From contig CAZTCB010000008.1 in assembly GCA_964612455.1 (NCBI GenBank), forward strand, positions 1 through 42,905: 42,905 nt of DNA. The letters run 5' to 3'. The position numbers and the translations under genes are program-made. The stretch comes from SFEB01 sp964612455. GTDB taxonomy: Bacteria; Bacillota; Clostridia; Christensenellales; CAG-314. Shown here in pieces: positions 37,909-42,905 of this stretch. The stretch's first letter is position 1, and every line of letters begins with the position of its first letter. The notes below the pieces were generated by a model, which was not told the origin of the DNA, made no database searches, and saw only the letters and a list, made by a program, of their open reading frames with translations.

Positions 37909-40900
37909 ATGGAGCAAAACAATACCGAGCAAAAACGGGACGATTCGCGGCAGTTTGTGCATTTGCACGTTCACACTGAATATAGTCTGCTGGACGGAGC
38001 CGCTCGCATTAACCTCATGACGGAGGGCGACAAGGCGAAAAAAATAGAGCCCAAGAGTTGTTTTTTTGAGCTTTGCAAAGAGAAAAACATGCCGGCTGTG
38101 GCGATAACCGACCATGGCAACATGTACGGAGCGTACCAGTTTTATAAACTCGCGAAACTGTCGGGGATAAAGCCTATCATCGGTTGCGAGTTTTACCTCA
38201 CCGAGAACCTTTCGGTCAAGACGGGTGACGTAAAACGAGAGCTTTATCACCTCGTTTTGCTTGCTAAAAACAACGTCGGATATAAAAATCTCGTCAAGCT
38301 CAACTCCATTGCTTTCGTAGATGGATTTTATTACAAACCGCGTATAGATTTTGAGGTTTTAAAGAAATATCACGAAGGTCTCGTGTGCTTGTCCGCATGC
38401 ATCGCGGGGCAGTTGCCGAGACTGTTAAAAGCCGACAGGTGGGACGAGGCGAGACAGCTCGTCCGTAGGTACAAAGAACTGTTCGGTGAGGATTATTATA
38501 TCGAAATACAAGACCACGGGATAGAAGACGAGATACGGGTAATGCCGAAATTGGCAAAAATCGCGTCGGAAGAAGGTGTCGAGCTCGTCGCGACCAACGA
38601 CGTGCACTATCTGCGCGAGGAGGACGCGGAGATGCACGATATTTTGCTTTGCGTGCAGACGGGTGCGTATTACGACGATCCCAACCGTATGCGTTTTGAG
38701 GGGACGCAGTTTTATCTCAAGGACTACGACGAGATGTACGAGTTGTTTAAAGCCTACCCCCGCGCCCTTTCAAACACCCTCGTCATTGCCGATAAATGCA
38801 ACGTTGAAATCACGCGCAAGCCGCTTTTGCCGCCGTACGTCCCCGAAAACGGAATGACTGCTTACGAGTTTTTAAAAGATTTGATGGAAAAAGGACTCGT
38901 AGAGCGTTACGGAACGATAACGCCGGAAATACGCGCGCGTGCCGACTACGAACTGGATATCGTCAGCACGAAAGGTTTCGTCGAGTACTACTTAATAGTG
39001 TGGGATTTTATCAATTACGCTCGCAGTCAGGGGATACCGGTAGGACCGGGCAGAGGCAGCGGCGCGGGCAGTATCATTGCATATGCCATAGGTATCACGC
39101 AGGTCGAGCCGTTACGCTACGATTTGTACTTTGAGAGGTTTTTAAATCCGGAGAGAAAGAGTATGCCGGATTTCGATATAGACTTTTGCATGGATCGCCG
39201 TCAGGAGGTCATAGATTACGTTATTAAAAAGTACGGCAAAGAAAGGGTGTCGCAGATAATCACCTTTGGCACGATGGCGGCAAAAAACGCCGTCAAGGAC
39301 GTTGCGCGTACGCTTCGCGTGCCGTACGACGAGGTCAACAAGATAACCAAATTAATGCCCAACGGCAAAACCCACCTTAAAAATCTACTCGGGCTTAATC
39401 CGAAAAAGAAGGACGAGGCGATAGCCGAGCTTGTGGAGTTGTACAACGGCGATTACTCCTTAAAGCGGATATTTGACCTCGCTATGGCGGTTGAAGGGAT
39501 GCCGAGACAAACGGGTATGCATGCCGCCGGAGTCGTGATTTGCAGCGAGGATATATCCGACAATATTCCGTTGCAACGGAGCGGCACGGATATCACCACG
39601 CAGTTTGATAAAAACGAGGTGGAGGAGTTGGGCATGCTCAAAATGGACTTTTTGGGCTTGCGTACTTTGACCGATATAGACAAAACGATAAAAAAAGTTA
39701 AAAACAACACGGGAGAAGTCATCGATTTTAGCAAATGTACCTACGATGATCCCGCCATATTCAATCTCATTGCGGCGGGAGATACCAACGCCGTATTTCA
39801 GTTGGAAAGCGACGGCATGCAAAAGATGATGAAGGAGCTTAAACCCGACTGCATGGAGGATATTTTGGCAGGTATCGCGCTGTATCGCCCCGGTCCCATG
39901 CAGTTTATCGGCGACTACATCGACGGCAAGCACAATCCCGACAAGATTACTTATCTGCATCCTCTGCTCGAACCGATACTCAAGACGACTTACGGTTGCA
40001 TGGTGTATCAGGAGCAAATAATGGCGATATTCCGCGAGTTGGCGGGGTATTCTTTCGGTCAGGCAGATATCGTCCGCCGCGCCATGGGAAAAAAGGATAT
40101 GCAAAAGATGATAAAGCAACGCGATATCTTTATCAACGGCGATCCCGACGATCCCGTCCATCCGATAAAAGGCGCATTGGCAAACGGAGTCAGCGAGGAG
40201 GCGGCAAACGCCTTGTTTGACCAGATGTTGAAGTTTGCCGAGTATTGTTTTAACAAGGCTCACTCGGCGGCTTACGCCTACGTTACGTATCAGACGGCGT
40301 ACCTCAAATTGTATCATCCCGTAGAGTATTTTTGCGCCGTTCTCGACAACCGTATTACGAATATCGACGACATAAAAAAGCATATAGGGTTTTGTCTCGA
40401 AAAAAACATTAATATTTTACCGCCCGATATCAATAAAAGCGGCGTAAACTTTGAGACCGACAACGGACAGATTCGTTTTGCTTTGGCGGGCATCAAAGGC
40501 ATAGGCGCGTCGAGTATCGAAAAAATCATAGAAGAAAGAGACGCACATGGTCCGTTTAAGGATATAAAAGACTTTATCAAACGGGTGGACAGCAGCGCGC
40601 TCAACAAAAAACTCGTAGAAAATCTCATCAAGGCAGGCGCGTTTGACTACTCCGGGGATACCCGTCTCGGTATCATGAAACAATACGAACAAATGATGGA
40701 CGCCGCCGCCAACGATAAAAAAAAGAAAGAAAGCGGTCAGTTCAGTATGTTCGATATGGGACTGGGAGAAGACGGTTTGAGCTCTTTTAAGATAGACAAC
40801 ACCGAGGAGTACGGAAACAAGATAAAACTGCTGTTTGAAAAAGAAGTTCTCGGTCTGTATATTACGGGCAATCCGTTGTCGGAGTATCAGGCCGAGCTGT

Positions 40901-41514
40901 CCAAGTTTGATTTCAACACCGGCAAAGTAAATATCGATGACGACGGGGACGAAGGTCAGACAGATGAAACGATAGAGGAGTACGAGGGCAAACGGGTAAA
41001 GCTTGCGGGTATTCTCACCAACGTAAAAAAGATAGTGACAAAAAAGAACCAGACGATGGCGACGGCAAAGGTCGAGGACCTCTACGGCTCGTTGGATATT
41101 ACCGTTTTTCCAAAGGCTTTTGCGCCCGTCAAAGACAGTCTTGTGGAGGACGCCGTAGTTATCGTCGAAGGACGATTGTCTTTGAAAGAAGAGCACCCCA
41201 AGATGCTGGCGGATAAAATCACGACTTGGGAGTTAAACGAAGAACACGCCAAACGGGTAGCGACAAACGACGCTTTGTCGGAAACGGACGACTCGGCGTA
41301 CAAGCTCTACGTCAAGCTTGCTTACGCGCAGTACGACGCGGTTTGCGACGTTCTCGATGCGTACGTCGGCGGTATTCCCGTCGTGTTGGTAATAGACGGA
41401 AAAAGGATGCAAGCCTCTCAAAAGGTTCGTCGAGCCAACGGTGTGGTGTACGAGCTCGAGGGTTTACTCGGGGAGGGCAGTGCCGTTTTTGTCGAAAAAC
41501 AAAAGAAAGATTAA
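37909..41514 (+). CDS. dnaE: DNA polymerase III alpha subunit DnaE
   Basis: 1201 residues. An N-terminal PHP domain begins HLHVHTEYSLLDGAARI. The polymerase core shows GPGRGSGAGSIIAYAIGIT, catalytic Asp residues in PDFDIDF (about 421-427), and the later DFLGLRTLTDID (about 578) holding the third Asp. Finger and helix-hairpin-helix parts follow (GIKGIGASSIEKIIEER), then an OB domain (KLAGILTNVKK). Cells of this phylum often also have PolC, but only this one is in the window. GGAG precedes the ATG. It follows whiA by 27 bases and is probably cotranscribed. Confidence 0.97.
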   Translation: MEQNNTEQKRDDSRQFVHLHVHTEYSLLDGAARINLMTEGDKAKKIEPKSCFFELCKEKNMPAVAITDHGNMYGAYQFYKLAKLSGIKPIIGCEFYLTENLSVKTGDVKRELYHLVLLAKNNVGYKNLVKLNSIAFVDGFYYKPRIDFEVLKKYHEGLVCLSACIAGQLPRLLKADRWDEARQLVRRYKELFGEDYYIEIQDHGIEDEIRVMPKLAKIASEEGVELVATNDVHYLREEDAEMHDILLCVQTGAYYDDPNRMRFEGTQFYLKDYDEMYELFKAYPRALSNTLVIADKCNVEITRKPLLPPYVPENGMTAYEFLKDLMEKGLVERYGTITPEIRARADYELDIVSTKGFVEYYLIVWDFINYARSQGIPVGPGRGSGAGSIIAYAIGITQVEPLRYDLYFERFLNPERKSMPDFDIDFCMDRRQEVIDYVIKKYGKERVSQIITFGTMAAKNAVKDVARTLRVPYDEVNKITKLMPNGKTHLKNLLGLNPKKKDEAIAELVELYNGDYSLKRIFDLAMAVEGMPRQTGMHAAGVVICSEDISDNIPLQRSGTDITTQFDKNEVEELGMLKMDFLGLRTLTDIDKTIKKVKNNTGEVIDFSKCTYDDPAIFNLIAAGDTNAVFQLESDGMQKMMKELKPDCMEDILAGIALYRPGPMQFIGDYIDGKHNPDKITYLHPLLEPILKTTYGCMVYQEQIMAIFRELAGYSFGQADIVRRAMGKKDMQKMIKQRDIFINGDPDDPVHPIKGALANGVSEEAANALFDQMLKFAEYCFNKAHSAAYAYVTYQTAYLKLYHPVEYFCAVLDNRITNIDDIKKHIGFCLEKNINILPPDINKSGVNFETDNGQIRFALAGIKGIGASSIEKIIEERDAHGPFKDIKDFIKRVDSSALNKKLVENLIKAGAFDYSGDTRLGIMKQYEQMMDAAANDKKKKESGQFSMFDMGLGEDGLSSFKIDNTEEYGNKIKLLFEKEVLGLYITGNPLSEYQAELSKFDFNTGKVNIDDDGDEGQTDETIEEYEGKRVKLAGILTNVKKIVTKKNQTMATAKVEDLYGSLDITVFPKAFAPVKDSLVEDAVVIVEGRLSLKEEHPKMLADKITTWELNEEHAKRVATNDALSETDDSAYKLYVKLAYAQYDAVCDVLDAYVGGIPVVLVIDGKRMQASQKVRRANGVVYELEGLLGEGSAVFVEKQKKD

Positions 41515-41536
41515 AGGACTACCTAAGGAAAGCAAA

Positions 41537-42905
41537 GTGAAACAGGGTGATTTGATAAAGTTTTTTATAAACGATTTCGGCAGCAACGGTGAAGGTGTCG
41601 GCAAGTACGGCGAGAGTTACGTCTACGTCCCGTTTGCGCTCCCGGGCGAGTACGTTGCCGCTCGCGTCGCTTTCGTAAAAAAAAGCACGCTTTTCGCTAC
41701 GGCAAAAGAGATACTTAAACCGTCCGAAAATCGAGTGGTTCCCCCATGCGGCGTATACGGCAAATGCGGCGGTTGTCAGTTGCAACACGCGGCGTACGAC
41801 GTTCAGCTGGAGTTTAAGAGAAAGCTCGTAAAAGACAATTTAGAAAAAATAGGCGGTATACGGGTAGCGGTCAATCCTACCGTTGCCGGTCCGAAACAGT
41901 GGGGCTATCGCAATAAAGTGCAGTTTCCCGTGGCGGAAAAAAACGGCAAGACGGTAGTCGGCTTTTTTAAAAACGACACGCATACCGTCGTACCGATGAC
42001 CGTGTGCCCGTTGCAAGGTAAATGGGCGGCGGATATGGCTGACGCTTTTTTGGCGTATGCCGAAAAAACAAAAACCAAGCCGTACGACGAAAAAACACAC
42101 ACGGGGGTGTTGAGACACCTTACCGGTAGGTTTATAGGCGGACAATTACTCGTTACCGTGGTCGTCAACGGAAACGGTTTGCCGCAGTGGAGCGTTTTGG
42201 CGGACGAGCTCGGACGGCGTTTTGACGATTTCGGTTTGTTCGTTAATTTTAACAAAGCAAAAACGAACGTTATCCTCGGGACGGAGACCGAGTGGCTGTG
42301 CGGTCGTAAAGTTATTCAAAGCGAGGCGGACGGGGTAGAGTTTTTCGTGCGGCCGTCAGGTTTTTTTCAAGTGAATTTCGACGTGATGCGCCTCATTTAC
42401 GACGAGGTAAAACGGATTGTCAAAGAGTATCGGGTGGACGTGCTCGTTGACTGTTTTAGCGGTCCCGGGGTGCTTTCCGCGGGGATGTATCAGGACGACG
42501 TTAAGGAATACGCTTTGGAGATTTGTCCTTCGTCCGTTGCCGACGCAAACGATTTGAAAGAGAAAAACGGTTTGAAAAATCTGATTAATATTTGCGGCGA
42601 CGTGGCAGAAGAATTACCGAAGATTTTTAAGAAACACGACGGCGAAAAAATAGCGGTCGTATTGGATCCGCCGCGAAAGGGTATTGACAGGTCGACGGCA
42701 GAATTGTTATTGGCGACACAGCCCGACGTCATCGTTTACGTTTCGTGCGATAGCGCGACGTTGGCTCGCGACCTCGGGTTGTTGACGGCAACGGGTGTGT
42801 ACGAAGCGAGTTTTGTACAACCATACGATATGTTCCCCCAGACCAAGCACGTGGAAACGGTAGTTCTTTTGTCAAGGAAAAAGGCGAAGGACTATTTGGA
42901 AGTCA
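41537..42905 (+). CDS. 23S rRNA (uracil-5-)-methyltransferase, TrmA/RlmD family, cut by the window end
   Basis: At least 456 residues, running off the window end, from GTG 41537 with AAGGAA before it. An N-terminal TRAM domain (residues 1-55) is followed by a probable [4Fe-4S] cluster CGVYGKCGGC (Cys 71, 77, 80) with a fourth Cys in VCPLQ. The methyltransferase part has CFSGPGVLSAG, DPPRKG and the nucleophile Cys 404 in VSCDSATLARDL. In Firmicutes such proteins (RlmCD) methylate U747 and U1939 of 23S rRNA, but RumA and TrmA subfamilies cannot be separated by eye. Likely cotranscribed with dnaE. Confidence 0.93.
   Translation, partial: MKQGDLIKFFINDFGSNGEGVGKYGESYVYVPFALPGEYVAARVAFVKKSTLFATAKEILKPSENRVVPPCGVYGKCGGCQLQHAAYDVQLEFKRKLVKDNLEKIGGIRVAVNPTVAGPKQWGYRNKVQFPVAEKNGKTVVGFFKNDTHTVVPMTVCPLQGKWAADMADAFLAYAEKTKTKPYDEKTHTGVLRHLTGRFIGGQLLVTVVVNGNGLPQWSVLADELGRRFDDFGLFVNFNKAKTNVILGTETEWLCGRKVIQSEADGVEFFVRPSGFFQVNFDVMRLIYDEVKRIVKEYRVDVLVDCFSGPGVLSAGMYQDDVKEYALEICPSSVADANDLKEKNGLKNLINICGDVAEELPKIFKKHDGEKIAVVLDPPRKGIDRSTAELLLATQPDVIVYVSCDSATLARDLGLLTATGVYEASFVQPYDMFPQTKHVETVVLLSRKKAKDYLEV

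Noticed and set aside
1..42905. CRISPR arrays, insertion sequences, prophage genes, defence systems or biosynthetic clusters
   Set aside because: No repeat-spacer pattern, transposase, integrase, phage protein or unusual gene block was seen on either strand; the window is core chromosome.

Overview
The window is a continuous stretch of bacterial chromosome with moderate GC, dense in housekeeping genes. The organism is probably an anaerobic Clostridia-like Firmicute. This rests on AAGGAGG-type ribosome binding sites, consensus sigma-A promoters, a Firmicutes-order S10-spc-alpha operon with a KOW protein between map and infA, WhiA next to MurB and a PHP protein, an FeoA-FeoA-FeoB-Cys-rich cassette, and a sodium-pumping oxaloacetate decarboxylase. 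No 16S rRNA gene is present, so a finer placement is not possible. I see no phage, IS element, CRISPR array, toxin system or other transferred island.

Layout. 1-960: a tRNA-Val cut by the window edge and an AlkD-like DNA alkylation repair protein. 1000-5340: a ferrous iron uptake operon (feoA, feoA, feoB, small Cys-rich membrane protein) with three related inverted repeats, then an HMA metal-binding protein and a DtxR-family regulator with an iron-type ligand set. 5360-5730: a minus-strand tRNA operon fMet-Met-Glu. 5860-10630: an NhaC-type Na+/H+ antiporter, then a P-type cation ATPase behind a yybP-ykoY (Mn2+) riboswitch with its own terminator. 10690-13290: a DUF1858 redox-disulfide protein, RidA (minus), an HtrA-like lipoprotein protease and a zinc-ribbon peptide. 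13320-16900: a four-gene Na+-translocating oxaloacetate decarboxylase (carboxyltransferase, OadG, separate biotin carrier, OadB). 16996-17787: a minus-strand membrane protein with an 11-residue repeat tail. 17935-34041: one large ribosomal operon from rpsJ to rplQ with secY, adk, map, infA and rpoA. 34101-42905: a solute-binding-like protein, murB, a PHP phosphoesterase, whiA, dnaE and the start of a TrmA-family rRNA methyltransferase.

How the genes fit together. The left third is mostly about metals and ions: Fe2+ import under probable DtxR control, probable Mn2+ (or Ca2+) export gated by a Mn2+ riboswitch, and an Na+ circuit in which the decarboxylase pumps Na+ out and NhaC exchanges Na+ for H+. 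The middle is the translation, secretion and transcription core. The right end joins cell-wall synthesis, a WhiA-type regulator and replication.

The most interesting items are the shared operator in the feo cluster, a long acidic insertion in FeoB, the Mn riboswitch/ATPase pair, a long hairpin before rpsM, and murB-PHP-whiA without rapZ and yvcK. I did not find a convincing wholly new system.
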